Positions 9,126 through 18,507 of a stretch of DNA of 64,000 nt are shown in pieces. This DNA comes from Lachnospiraceae bacterium (lineage in GTDB: Bacteria; Bacillota_A; Clostridia; Lachnospirales; Lachnospiraceae): the NCBI GenBank assembly GCA_004556565.1, contig SFGN01000001.1, positions 75,112-139,111 on the forward strand, read 5' to 3'. The stretch's first letter is position 1; every line of letters begins with the position of its first letter. Below the pieces are notes generated by a model. It did no database searches. It was not told the DNA's origin and saw only the letters and a list, made by a program, of their open reading frames with translations. Made by a program: the position numbers and the translations under genes.

Positions 9126-9545
9126 GATAAATGTTTAATATCATTTGTTCCATTGATTGTTCCGTCACCTGAACATCCTGCGGTGATATGCCGCAATTTA
9201 GGATCTGGTAAAAGCTATTGTATATTTATGAATTTGCATTATCACCGGTGTTGCTTTCTCAGTAAGATATAAATGTTTGACACGCTTATCACTTTTATCG
9301 GCTTCAACCCTGATGTAACCCAGGCTGAGCAACTTTTTCACATTCTTCGCCAGAGTAGCTTTGTCCACATGCATATGATCTGCCACTTCCTGCGCGGGTG
9401 CGCCGGGATGGTCATTCAAATACCATACATAGAACTGCTGCCCCCAACCAATTTCATAAGCAGACAGCTCACGATTATAATACTTCTGCATTAGCCTGTC
9501 TAAGATTGAAATACGACGTGCCAGATTAGAAAATTTGTTATCCAC
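9085..9545 (-). pseudogene. MarR-family regulator, frameshifted near its C-terminus
   Basis: The intact frame runs 9198-9545 and gives 115 residues with a MarR winged helix: VADHMHVDKATLAKNVKKL is the recognition region and VEADKSDKRVKHLYLT the wing. It stops after IAFTRS. A single extra T in the T4 run near 9214 would restore a frame down to 9085 and add a typical C-terminal dimer helix (ISPQDVQVTEQSMEQ and onward), reaching normal MarR length. This may be real truncation, slippage or a sequencing error. It precedes the MATE gene, which it probably controls. Confidence 0.75.
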
Positions 9546-9588
9546 TTTGCAGTTCCTCCTTTTCCGCTTTACAGTATCGTCTCAAAAT

Positions 9589-9643
9589 AGTTGCGTTGGC
9601 AACCTGTTTGAAATAATACCGCAAAACAGTTGCGTCGGCAACT
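9589..9643 (-). promoter_or_regulatory. marR promoter with two matching operators
   Basis: Two inverted repeats, AGTTGCGTCGGCAACT (9628-9643, perfect 6 bp arms) and a near copy (9589-9604), are centred 39 bp apart. On the minus strand TTGCCG (9636-9641) and TATTAT (9613-9618) form a promoter with a 17 bp spacer. One operator covers the -35 and the other lies just past the start site, the usual layout for MarR autorepression. Confidence 0.65.
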
Positions 9644-9701
9644 ATTTGTTTCTTTATAAGTAGTTTAGCCGCCTGCAGAACAGACGGCTATGCATAAATG
9701 C

Positions 9702-9738
9702 CAAAAGCCGTCTACTCTTTTCAGAATAAACGGCTTCC
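9702..9738 (-). terminator. Terminator-like hairpin before the marR region
   Basis: AGCCGT and ACGGCT arms flank an AT-rich loop. On the minus strand the stem is followed by TTTT. It would stop transcripts that read through from the calcium ATPase into marR. Confidence 0.55.
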
Positions 9739-9861
9739 TGCACTATATAATTTTCACTTTTCTAATGGACACATTCTTAACTTGTCAGTTCTATTCTCAT
9801 TTTTCCTCTTGAATCTACTTTTGAGTCAATTATTTAATTTATCAATATCCCATTATTTAAA

Positions 9862-9886
9862 GCCTCATCTTTGAGGGCTTTATTTT
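9862..9886 (-). terminator. Hairpin just after the calcium ATPase stop
   Basis: AAAGCCTCA and TGAGGGCTTT arms with a short loop, directly downstream of the ATPase stop. It reads as a terminator in both directions, with only a weak U tract. Confidence 0.55.
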
Positions 9887-9889
9887 CTG

Positions 9890-12505
9890 TTAATGCTGGT
9901 GTTTAATCAGGCCAAAGGCTTTTGACAATTCCATGACCAGCAAAGGTACAAGAATCAGAACACATCCCTGCAAATATAACGTTCCGGGAAGAATCACAAA
10001 GCCAAAAGCTGTACGTACCGGAGTGAACAGAACTAATGCAACCAGGGCAACAGATACCAGAACCGCCTTGTTCAGCTTATGATTGGTAAATACGCCAATT
10101 CTGAAAAGCGAGTGTTCTGAACGCATATTGAAAGACTGAACTACCTGCGAAAGCGCCAGCACCATGAATGCCATCGTCTGGCCGCCTGCAGCGGAGCCGG
10201 TTCTGGTCTCTCCAAGCCAATATGCAATCAAAGCAAGAACACCGAACATCACACCCTGCAGAATAATACGGATTCCGAGGCCGTGTGCAAAAATCCCTTC
10301 ATTCTTCGGCTTTGGTTTCTGTTCCATTACATCCGGTTCAACTGCTTCCATTCCAAGTGCAATCGCAGGCAGGCTGTCCGTCACCAGATTGACCCACAAA
10401 AGCTGCATGCTGAGCAGCGGGGATTTATGCCAAAGCAGCATGGCCACAAAGACCAGAATTATCTCGCCGATATTGGTACCCAGCAGGAAACCTATGACCT
10501 TGCGAATGTTCGCATAAATACCGCGTCCCTCCCGTACAGCTTCCACAATGGTAGCAAAATTGTCATCTGTCAGCGTCATATCTGATGCACCTTTAGCAAC
10601 ATCTGTCCCGGTAATCCCCATCGCACATCCGATGTCTGCCGCTTTGAGTGCCGGTGCGTCATTGACACCGTCACCTGTCATAGAGACAATCTGATCTTTG
10701 CGCTGCCATGCCTTTACGATACGGATTTTATTTTCCGGTGAAACACGGGCATAGACGGAAATGTGTTCTACCTGTTCATCCAGCTCACGTTCTGTCATCG
10801 CATCAAGCTGACTTCCGGTAATTGCCATATCTCCTTCTTCCAGTATCCCAAGCTCTTTTGCGATTGCAGAAGCTGTGACAACATGGTCTCCTGTAATCAT
10901 GACCGGCTTAATTCCCGCTTTACGGCAGACAGCGACGGCATCTCTGGCTTCCGGCCGCGGCGGGTCTATCATTCCTACGAGGCCGGCAAAAATCAGTCCG
11001 TTTTCCAGATCATCGGATGAAAGTTCTTCCGGCACAGCATCGATTTCTTTACATGCAATAGCAAGTACACGCAATGCATTCCTGCTCATTTCATCGGTTA
11101 TGCGTCTGGCTGTTTCCATATCGCCGCGCACACAGCGGGAGGCCATGATATCAAACGCTCCCTTAACAATCACGATATTTTTACCGTCCATCCGGTTAAC
11201 GGTAGTCATCAGTTTCCTGTCGGAATCGAAAGGGATTTCTGCCAGGCGCGGGCAGGTTTCATTCAGTTCTTCCCTGGACATTCCATTTTTATGGGCCGCC
11301 AGTACAATGGCAGTCTCCGTCGGATCTCCGATGTGCTGTTCTTCCATATCGTGAAATACCACGGTTCCATCACTGCAAAGTGTTCCCAATCCTAATAATC
11401 TTCGGATTTCTTCAGAATTCTTCCCGGTAATGGTTTCAGGCTCAGCCATTCCGTCAGCCCAGGCTTTCACCAGTGTCATACGATTTTGTGTCAATGTACC
11501 TGTTTTATCGGAACAAATTACGGAAGCACTGCCTAACGTTTCTACAGCCGGCAGTCTGCGGATAATAGCGTTCTTTTTCACCAGACGCTGCACTCCTATA
11601 GAGAGTACTATTGTCACAATAGCAGGAAGTCCTTCCGGTATTGCGGAAACGGCCAGAGATACAGCAGTCATAAAAATTTCGATTGCAGGGATTCCGTTGG
11701 CAAGACCCACAATGAAAATAATGGCACAGGCAGCCAAAGCTAATATTCCCAGATACTTACCAAGCTGCGCGAGCTTTAGCTGCAGCGGGGTCTGTCCTTG
11801 CTCTTCATTATCCAACAGATCGGCAATTTTCCCCATTTCCGTATCCATTCCGGTGGCGGTAACAACAGCGGCTGCCGTACCATAAGTAATGGAACATCCG
11901 GAGAATACCATATTGCTCCTGTCTCCGAGCGGTGCTTTTTCATCCACAATGACTTCAGCATCTTTTTCAGAAGGCACGGATTCACCGGTCAGTGCGGATT
12001 CCTCGCTTTTCAGGCTGACGCTGTGTAAAAGTCTGGCATCGGCAGGAACAAAATCGCCGGCCTCCAGCCGGATAATATCACCGGGAACAAGTTCTTCTGA
12101 ATTAATGACAGATTCTTTACCTCCCCGGATTACTCTGGCATGAGGTGCAGAAAGCCCTTTTAATGCTTCAAGCGCTTTTTCCGCCCTGTTCTCCTGCACC
12201 ACGCCCATGATGGCATTCAAAATAACGATCATCAAAATCAGGACTGGCTCAAAAAACCCGCCGGAATCGCCTTCAATGCAGGCAATCACAAAAGAGACTG
12301 CCGCTGCTGCCAGAAGAATCAGAATCATCACGTCTTTAAACTGGTCAAAGAATCTCTGAAAATTGGTCTTTTTCTTTTTTTCACGCAATTTGTTTTTCCC
12401 GTATAGAGAATACTTTTGGGAAATCTGATCAGGATTTAATCCATACGATGAATCAGAATCCAGTTCCTGTATGACTTTTTCGCGTGTTTCGTGATGTGCA
12501 ATCAA
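9890..12505 (-). CDS. Calcium-transporting P-type ATPase
   Basis: Membrane cation pump of the P2 class, 871 residues with normal domain order: cation_ATPase_N, the TGES actuator loop (ALTGESVPSEKDAE), PEGLP in membrane helix 4, the phosphorylated Asp in ICSDKTGTLT, and the hinge MTGDGVNDAP. These motifs fit calcium export of the SERCA/PMCA-like bacterial type. Ion choice is inferred from family. The start is TTG at 12505, supported by AAGGAGG 8 bp upstream and no nearer ATG. It appears to be a single-gene unit with a terminator after it. Confidence 0.93.
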   Translation of the reverse strand: MIAHHETREKVIQELDSDSSYGLNPDQISQKYSLYGKNKLREKKKKTNFQRFFDQFKDVMILILLAAAAVSFVIACIEGDSGGFFEPVLILMIVILNAIMGVVQENRAEKALEALKGLSAPHARVIRGGKESVINSEELVPGDIIRLEAGDFVPADARLLHSVSLKSEESALTGESVPSEKDAEVIVDEKAPLGDRSNMVFSGCSITYGTAAAVVTATGMDTEMGKIADLLDNEEQGQTPLQLKLAQLGKYLGILALAACAIIFIVGLANGIPAIEIFMTAVSLAVSAIPEGLPAIVTIVLSIGVQRLVKKNAIIRRLPAVETLGSASVICSDKTGTLTQNRMTLVKAWADGMAEPETITGKNSEEIRRLLGLGTLCSDGTVVFHDMEEQHIGDPTETAIVLAAHKNGMSREELNETCPRLAEIPFDSDRKLMTTVNRMDGKNIVIVKGAFDIMASRCVRGDMETARRITDEMSRNALRVLAIACKEIDAVPEELSSDDLENGLIFAGLVGMIDPPRPEARDAVAVCRKAGIKPVMITGDHVVTASAIAKELGILEEGDMAITGSQLDAMTERELDEQVEHISVYARVSPENKIRIVKAWQRKDQIVSMTGDGVNDAPALKAADIGCAMGITGTDVAKGASDMTLTDDNFATIVEAVREGRGIYANIRKVIGFLLGTNIGEIILVFVAMLLWHKSPLLSMQLLWVNLVTDSLPAIALGMEAVEPDVMEQKPKPKNEGIFAHGLGIRIILQGVMFGVLALIAYWLGETRTGSAAGGQTMAFMVLALSQVVQSFNMRSEHSLFRIGVFTNHKLNKAVLVSVALVALVLFTPVRTAFGFVILPGTLYLQGCVLILVPLLVMELSKAFGLIKHQH

Positions 12506-12771
12506 AATAATTCCTCCTTCAAATTGAATGGTTTAAACAGACTCTCGAATGTCGCGGGCCGTACTGCCCGTTTCGCTGCATTTTGAGAACCTGCTGCGTA
12601 CATCTAATTATATGATAAGTTTACACGCAATTCATCACACCTTCAATAGACAAGCTGATATTATTGTCACAAAATGTAACACATCTGCTTTTTGTCGTAT
12701 TTTCCGAAGCCTCCTGTCAATAGCACATTTTTCCGAAACTTCTATATAAAAAATCTTTCTGTTTTCTCACT

Positions 12772-13329
12772 TTAATATAGTAATTTATTCCCTTTTTCAC
12801 ATATCTCATAAATCTCATCGTATTTTTCTTCGATCAGGGGAGTTAGTTTTTTTGTCTGCTTTTCAACTGACCTTTTATATACAAAATATGGAAGAAGCCA
12901 TCCTATAAAACCTGGTATGGCAAGTATTATACATAAGATCACCTGCGGCGGCTGTGCTGTCACCGCAAATGTGGAGCCGGCCATAAACGCAGTTCCTAAA
13001 ATTCCTATGATCAGTGCAGATACGGTTGCCTGAGAAGTATTTGATTTTTCCAGCGTCTCAATTTCATTTACGCATGCCTCAAAGTTTCTCTGAAGACGGG
13101 TAAGTTCCATTTTATTTACCAGCTTTCTGTTGCGTTTGAGACGCAGGATCACTTTTCTTTGATGATATGGATTTATATTTTCTCCTATGTTCTCATATAT
13201 CTTACCGTCCGCTTCCCATCCAAAATTCTCATATCCGTCCAGCAAAAAAGAAATTCTGCTCTTATCTGTGCATACTTCTTTATACTCATATACCACAAAT
13301 TCTTTCCTTCTGCTTCCTGTATCGTCCAT
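12772..13329 (-). CDS. Small membrane protein cotranscribed with a histidine kinase
   Basis: A 185-residue protein I cannot assign to a named family. The N-terminal 65 residues are polar, a helical segment (NFEACVNEIETLEK) follows, and two hydrophobic segments lie near residues 103-122 and 131-150. The tail is charged. Its ATG overlaps the stop of the kinase gene, so the two are translationally coupled. A role tied to the sensor system is inferred from position only. Confidence 0.75.
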   Translation of the reverse strand: MDDTGSRRKEFVVYEYKEVCTDKSRISFLLDGYENFGWEADGKIYENIGENINPYHQRKVILRLKRNRKLVNKMELTRLQRNFEACVNEIETLEKSNTSQATVSALIIGILGTAFMAGSTFAVTAQPPQVILCIILAIPGFIGWLLPYFVYKRSVEKQTKKLTPLIEEKYDEIYEICEKGNKLLY

Positions 13330-14429
13330 TATAATTTTCCTCCATTTCCGCCATCATGCGCACCTGCCGCAGGCAAAGTCACAACAAAGCTGCTGCCTTT
13401 TGCTTGTTCACTGAAAACCTGAATATCACCATCCAACAACTCCAATACCCGTTTTACTAATGCCAGTCCAAGTCCGTTTCCTTCTTTTGAATGAGAAGTA
13501 TCTCCCTGATAAAATTTGTCAAATATATGCTTCATGCTGTCACAGTCCATGCCACATCCCGTATCGGAAACAACCACTTTTATGAATCTGTCATCCGTCG
13601 TTTGTTTTACTGTGATGGTCCCTCCCGGCTCTGTAAATTTGATCGCATTGGACAACAGATTGTTCCATACCAGCTCCAAAAGGCTTTCATCCGCTTCAAC
13701 CATCGCAGCGTCTTCAATTTCTGTCTCCAGTTCAAGTTCCTTTTCCTCCCACGCATCCTCAAACTGAAGAATACATTCGCATAACTGCCTACTTACATCA
13801 TAAAGCTTTACTTCCGGAGTAATTCTCTGATTTTCCAGCTTATTCAATTTCAAAATATTACTAATCAGGCTTGAAAGCCGCATTGCCGCTCCCTCAATGC
13901 TTTCTGCATAGTCTTTTCTCTGTTCTTCCGTGATATGTTCTGCTTTCAACAATTCTGCATAATTCTTGATAATGGCAATGGGGGTTTTCATTTCGTGGGA
14001 TACATTCGACACAAAATCTGTTTTTAACGTTTCTATACTTCCCAGTTCCTCCACCATCTTATTAAAATCAACGATCATAACATCCAGATAATCCCATTTG
14101 TCCTGTGTATGAATAGTAGAAACATACACGGAAAAGTCTCCGTTTGCCACACGGCTGGTAGCTTCTGCCAGTTTATGCATGGGTTCTTCATAAACAGCAC
14201 GGATTTCCCTTCTGGTAAACAAAGTAAGTACCGCTGCAACCATTCCCCAATATACCATCGGGACAATCGTCTGTATGAACTTATTCCATTCCATATGGTT
14301 CACGAGTATGACCAACCCTGTATGGATTCCGGTCATCAAAAGAAGTACCAAAAAGAAAATAGCAAACAGGGACGGCGGGAGTCTGCTCTCTTTTACAGGT
14401 CCATAATCCTTATCGTGTCTTTTTTTCAT
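13329..14429 (-). CDS. Membrane sensor histidine kinase
   Basis: A 366-residue two-component sensor. Two membrane segments (about 20-43 and 53-71) are separated by a very short external loop, followed by a HAMP-like linker and HisKA with the phosphoacceptor H145 in VSNVSHEMKTP. The ATPase domain shows WNNLLSNAIKF, VSDTGCGMD and GNGLGLALVKR. With little external domain it probably senses the membrane or a partner protein. Its ATG overlaps the stop of a response regulator remnant that has lost its receiver, so its partner may be absent or elsewhere. Confidence 0.93.
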   Translation of the reverse strand: MKKRHDKDYGPVKESRLPPSLFAIFFLVLLLMTGIHTGLVILVNHMEWNKFIQTIVPMVYWGMVAAVLTLFTRREIRAVYEEPMHKLAEATSRVANGDFSVYVSTIHTQDKWDYLDVMIVDFNKMVEELGSIETLKTDFVSNVSHEMKTPIAIIKNYAELLKAEHITEEQRKDYAESIEGAAMRLSSLISNILKLNKLENQRITPEVKLYDVSRQLCECILQFEDAWEEKELELETEIEDAAMVEADESLLELVWNNLLSNAIKFTEPGGTITVKQTTDDRFIKVVVSDTGCGMDCDSMKHIFDKFYQGDTSHSKEGNGLGLALVKRVLELLDGDIQVFSEQAKGSSFVVTLPAAGAHDGGNGGKL

Positions 14430-14701
14430 ATCAGCACCGCCTTATATCCAAGACCTCTCACAGTCACAATTTTAAATCCGTCACATGCTGATAATTTATC
14501 TCTGAGCTTTGTCACATAAACATCAACAGCGCGCAGACTGGTATCACTGTCTACGCCCCAGAATTCATCCATAAGCTGTGCTCTTGAAAATGTCTTTTTC
14601 GGGTATGAAAGTAATTTGTAGATAATATTAAATTCTCTGGTAGTAAGGCTGATTTTTTCTGACTTTGACCAGATTTTTTCCGCTGCACTTTTTACTTCAT
14701 A
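14426..14701 (-). pseudogene. Response regulator remnant, DNA-binding domain only
   Basis: The frame ending at the kinase start encodes about 91 residues of an OmpR/PhoB-type winged helix: ISLTTREFNIIYKLL, FSRAQLMDEFWG, LRAVDVYVTKLRDKL and VRGLGYKAVL. An in-frame stop lies at 14702-14704, and no start codon with a ribosome site is seen, so the roughly 120-residue receiver is missing. The TGA overlaps the kinase ATG as in an intact operon. The remains point to a deletion or insertion that removed the promoter and receiver of the system. Confidence 0.85.
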
Positions 14702-14704
14702 TTA

Positions 14705-15090
14705 CCAGAAGTTCAATAGCGTTTGCATGTAATTTAGCAACAAATTGTTCTTGTAACATTTAAGTTTTGTTTCTGAAATGTTAATTCTTACGAAAATCTT
14801 TCATAAATAATCTTTGAATTTCAGTAAGGAACACTCCTCTGAATAATAACACCATTTTCATATTAACAAAAAGCCAATACCCAACTTGTTCTGACTCAAG
14901 TTAGCAGGATATTCTATATGATTGTATTTTTATGCATAAATAATGTATATTTTCGCCCGCTGATTATTCTTTCATTTGTCATTTTTCCCAGTTTCAGACC
15001 TGTTATTTTAGTAAATAAGCCTTGATTCTATGAACTTTTCTATGCTTTTTTTGTTTTTTTTGAGAAAACTTTCCTTTTTTTATAATTTTC
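14705..15090. other. AT-rich region without a gene
   Basis: This stretch lies between the broken response regulator and the argG promoter. I found no receiver-domain fragment, transposase, RNA gene or clear repeat in either direction. A 20-codon open frame (starting MLQEQFVAKLH) lies near 14700-14765, but it has no ribosome site or recognisable family. Confidence 0.6.
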
Positions 15091-15092
15091 TA

Positions 15093-15129
15093 TTGCATAA
15101 TTATAAAACCTGTTGTATAGTATATGACA
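15093..15129 (+). promoter_or_regulatory. argG promoter with ArgR-type boxes
   Basis: TTGCAT (15093-15098) and TATAGT (15117-15122) have an 18 bp spacer. Two partial palindromes, TGCATAATTATAAA (15094-15107) and TGTATAGTATATGA (15114-15127), are centred 20 bp apart and cover the promoter. The first is nearly identical to the argC box, so the same regulator is likely. Confidence 0.65.
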
Positions 15130-15162
15130 GCTTACAGATGACTTACTTAGGAGGTAATGAAA

Positions 15163-16386
15163 ATGAGTAAAGAAAAGGTAGTTCTGGCATATTCAGGTGG
15201 TTTGGATACAACAGCGATTATTCCATGGCTGAAAGAAAATTTTGATTATGAAGTAATCTGCTGCTGCATCGACTGCGGACAGGGAAATGAACTTGACGGT
15301 CTTGAAGAAAGAGCAAAGCTGTCCGGCGCTTCCAAATTATATATTGAAAACATTATTGATGAGTTCTGTGATGAATATATCATGCCTTGCGTAAAAGCAG
15401 GTGCGATTTATGAGAATAAATATCTGCTTGGTACATCTATGGCACGTCCTGCCATCGCAAAACGTCTTGTAGAGATTGCCCGCAAAGAAGGGGCATCTGC
15501 TATCTGCCACGGCGCAACCGGTAAAGGCAATGACCAGATTCGTTTTGAACTGGGCATAAAGGCACTTGCTCCGGATCTGAAAATCATCGCTCCGTGGAGA
15601 ATGACAGATATCTGGACAATGCAGTCCCGTGAAGATGAGATTGAATACTGCAAACAGCATGGCATTGATCTTCCGTTTGATACAAAACACAGCTACAGCC
15701 GTGACCGCAACCTGTGGCATATCAGCCACGAAGGTCTTGAACTTGAAGACCCGGCGAATGAACCGAACTATGATGATCTTCTTGTCCTCGGAGTTACACC
15801 GGAGAAAGCTCCGGAGGAAGGCGAATATGTGACAATGACATTCGAGGCAGGTGTTCCGAAGAGCCTGAACGGAAAAGAAATGAAAGTTTCCGAGATCATC
15901 ACTGAGTTAAACGTACTTGGCGGAAAACATGGTATCGGCATTGTTGACATTGTAGAAAACCGTGTTGTAGGCATGAAATCCCGCGGCGTATATGAGACAC
16001 CGGGCGGAACAATTCTTATGGCTGCACATGAACAGCTCGAAGAACTTGTCCTTGACCGTGCAACATACGAAGTTAAAAGAGATCTTGGTAATAAATTTGC
16101 GCAGATCGTATATGAAGGAAAATGGTTCACACCTCTGCGCGAAGCCATCCAGGCTTTCATTGATGTGACACAGGAATATGTGACCGGTGAAGTGAAATTC
16201 AAACTTTACAAAGGAAATATCATCAAAGCCGGAGAGACATCACCATACTCCCTGTATAATGAGTCCCTTGCAAGCTTCACAACAGGAGACCTGTATGACC
16301 ACCACGATGCAGAAGGATTTATCAACCTGTTCGGACTGCCGCTAAAGGTACGTGCAATGAAGATGCAGGAAGTAAATAACAAATAA
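15163..16386 (+). CDS. argG: Argininosuccinate synthase
   Basis: ATP-dependent joining of citrulline and aspartate in arginine synthesis. The protein starts with the PP-loop VVLAYSGGLDTT, then contains ICHGATGKGNDQ, FELG and SRDRNLWHIS. Two ATGs are possible. The AGGAGG at 15149-15154 is only 2 bp from the ATG at 15157 but 8 bp from the ATG at 15163, so the latter is chosen, giving 407 residues. It is followed by a strong terminator and stands apart from argH, which is not in the window. Confidence 0.97.
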   Translation: MSKEKVVLAYSGGLDTTAIIPWLKENFDYEVICCCIDCGQGNELDGLEERAKLSGASKLYIENIIDEFCDEYIMPCVKAGAIYENKYLLGTSMARPAIAKRLVEIARKEGASAICHGATGKGNDQIRFELGIKALAPDLKIIAPWRMTDIWTMQSREDEIEYCKQHGIDLPFDTKHSYSRDRNLWHISHEGLELEDPANEPNYDDLLVLGVTPEKAPEEGEYVTMTFEAGVPKSLNGKEMKVSEIITELNVLGGKHGIGIVDIVENRVVGMKSRGVYETPGGTILMAAHEQLEELVLDRATYEVKRDLGNKFAQIVYEGKWFTPLREAIQAFIDVTQEYVTGEVKFKLYKGNIIKAGETSPYSLYNESLASFTTGDLYDHHDAEGFINLFGLPLKVRAMKMQEVNNK

Positions 16387-16434
16387 TCCTTTTATTCAAA
16401 TGATATATATTTAAAGAATATGAAATTTCTGAAA

Positions 16435-16470
16435 TGCAGGTACATGTCTGATTATGTACCTGCATTTTTC
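16435..16470 (+). terminator. Terminator after argG
   Basis: TGCAGGTACAT and ATGTACCTGCA form a perfect 11 bp stem with an 8-base loop, followed by TTTTTC. It is positioned about 50 bp after the argG stop. Confidence 0.92.
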
Positions 16471-16578
16471 AAAAACACTGTCTGTTTACCGGTTTTCCTG
16501 CTTCCGTTTCTTTCCCCGGTTATTCCTGTTTTTCTGTTATTCCTGATTTTTTTCCCGGTTTCCGGCCTCTGTTTCCTA

Positions 16579-17592
16579 TCAAAGTATCTCTTTCATCACC
16601 CTGAGTGCATTCCCCGACCATATTTTGTCCAACTGGCGTTCCGTAATCCCCTGAGCTTTCATACAATACCAGAGTTTTTCCATGTCTCTCACATGAAAAA
16701 CATACTCATTCCCACTGTCTTCCGATGACAGATTTCCAAAAGAAAAGCCGTCAAAATCTGAACCGACAGACACAACGTCTTCTCCTGCTGTCACGATCAT
16801 ATGCAGTGCATGACAGGCAATATCGGCCATCGAAGCCTTCCCGTCTTCCTTTATAAAGAACGGATAGAAATTCAAACCCGCCACACCTCCTTTTTCCGCC
16901 AGTGCCTTCAGCATATCATCCGTCAGATTCCGGGGATGACCGCACAGCGGCCTGCAGTTTGAATGAGAAGCGACAACCGGCGTCTTGCTTTCTCGTATAC
17001 AGTCCCAAAAACCACCGTCTGATAAATGCGATACATCAACAATCATTCCTGATTGATTCATCTGCTTTACAACTTCTATACCAAAATCAGTCAGCCCTTT
17101 TCTCATAATATCAGTATTCCTGCTGTTCGGATAACCCAGGCAGTTTTTATAATTCCATGTTAATGTAATCAGACGGACACCTCTTTGATACAATTCAGAA
17201 AGACGTTCAATTTCTCCATTCAGTATACCGCCTTCTTCAACCGTAGCAATCGCTGCGATTCTGCCTTTTTTAATACATTCTTCAATATCAGAAAACAGCT
17301 TTGCCTGATGGATTTCAAAGTCTGGAATCAAATTCAATTCCTGCTCCAGCCTGGACAGCAGGTGCTGCACTTCCTCCCACGCATAGTCCCAGTCTTTTTT
17401 TGTTATTGTTGATTTAACCGGTTTACTGCTTTGTGACCGGACATCCACATAACATGCAAAAAGCTGAACAATTGTTCCTGCATCCTTCAATCCTTTTAAA
17501 TCAATACATCCGTCATTATCGCGCAGCGTATACCCCGTTCCCTTTTTCATAAGTTCACTGATGGTATCACAATGCATATCAACCAGATTCAT
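16579..17592 (-). CDS. Membrane-dipeptidase-type zinc peptidase (family M19)
   Basis: Dipeptidase of the renal dipeptidase fold, a binuclear zinc enzyme that cleaves dipeptides. HCD near the start (DMHCDT), the bridging Glu in VEEGG, and His in DVSHLSDGGFWD and ASHSNCR supply metal ligands. GSDFDGF is a late family block. The start chosen is the ATG at 17592 (MNLVDMHCDT), 9 bp after GAGG. An upstream GTG would add five residues. No signal peptide is seen, so it is probably cytoplasmic. It is divergent from the next hydrolase. Confidence 0.92.
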   Translation of the reverse strand: MNLVDMHCDTISELMKKGTGYTLRDNDGCIDLKGLKDAGTIVQLFACYVDVRSQSSKPVKSTITKKDWDYAWEEVQHLLSRLEQELNLIPDFEIHQAKLFSDIEECIKKGRIAAIATVEEGGILNGEIERLSELYQRGVRLITLTWNYKNCLGYPNSRNTDIMRKGLTDFGIEVVKQMNQSGMIVDVSHLSDGGFWDCIRESKTPVVASHSNCRPLCGHPRNLTDDMLKALAEKGGVAGLNFYPFFIKEDGKASMADIACHALHMIVTAGEDVVSVGSDFDGFSFGNLSSEDSGNEYVFHVRDMEKLWYCMKAQGITERQLDKIWSGNALRVMKEIL

Positions 17593-17726
17593 CTTCCTAT
17601 TCCTCACTAAAACTCAAAATTCTTAATAAAAATATAGCACACACCAACTCTGATATGTATATTCTCTCCTGCTTTTTCATATCCTATGACAAAACACCAT
17701 TGTCCGGCATCAAAGAAAGGAATCTT

Positions 17727-18428
17727 ATGAAACCTGTTATCGGCATCGTAACCTGCGGTTTTATCGAAAACAAACAATTTGTTTCCAATGCTTATATCCA
17801 GTCAATCCGGTATTCCGGAGGTATCCCGCTGATTCTTCCGCTCGTCCGCTCCGATCAGATGATCCAGGACTATATCCGGCTGTGCGACGGATTCCTTTTT
17901 TGCGGAGGAGGAGACATCACACCGCTTTTATTTGGTCAGGAACCTAAAAACGGAAACGGGAGCACCAACATAACACTTGATATTTTCCAGCTCCGTCTCA
18001 TGAGAAATATATTAAAAACTGAAAAACCGGTCTTTTGCATATGCCGCGGGATGCAGGTTTTTAATATAGCATGCGGAGGGACAATTTATCAGGATGTTGC
18101 TCTGCAGCCGGGAACTTCCCTGAATCATATGCAGCATTCCCGCAGCCGAAGTGATGTAAGCCACAGGATCAAAATCAAAAAAGGAACGATATTATATCAG
18201 AACATCGGAAGTTGCCTGTATGTTAACAGCTACCATCATCAGACTCTGGATAAACTTGGAATCGGCCTTATGGTCAGTGCCACTGCCGCCGATGAAACAA
18301 TAGAGGCAATTGAAATCCCCGGCCATCCATTTGCCCTCGGAGTCCAGTGGCATCCGGAAAGCATGTATCGGACTTCTTCCGAAATGCGTGTCCTGTTTAA
18401 CAATTTTATATCACATGCAACAAATTAG
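17727..18428 (+). CDS. Class I glutamine amidotransferase-fold hydrolase (peptidase C26, PuuD-like)
   Basis: A 233-residue enzyme of the gamma-glutamyl-GABA hydrolase family. The nucleophile elbow CICRGMQVFN holds the cysteine, and GVQWHPES supplies His and Glu of the triad. FCGGGDITP is the family block. The ATG at 17727 follows AAAGGA at 6-7 bp; the longer frame adds an unrelated hydrophobic stretch. It probably cleaves a gamma-glutamyl bond. The substrate is not known. The adjacent dipeptidase suggests a peptide or amino-acid salvage role. Confidence 0.9.
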   Translation: MKPVIGIVTCGFIENKQFVSNAYIQSIRYSGGIPLILPLVRSDQMIQDYIRLCDGFLFCGGGDITPLLFGQEPKNGNGSTNITLDIFQLRLMRNILKTEKPVFCICRGMQVFNIACGGTIYQDVALQPGTSLNHMQHSRSRSDVSHRIKIKKGTILYQNIGSCLYVNSYHHQTLDKLGIGLMVSATAADETIEAIEIPGHPFALGVQWHPESMYRTSSEMRVLFNNFISHATN

Positions 18429-18507
18429 CGAACGGCTCTTACATGATTTTTTAAAATCAGGACATACTACTGCATGTAACATTTATCAACAAAAGGAGGA
18501 CTTTGAC

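Noticed and set aside
14700..14765. Small peptide MLQEQFVAKLH...
   Set aside because: Only 20 codons, no ribosome site, no family; could not be supported as a gene.
15157..15162. argG start two codons earlier
   Set aside because: The ribosome site is only 2 bp from that ATG and 8 bp from the next, so the later start is preferred.
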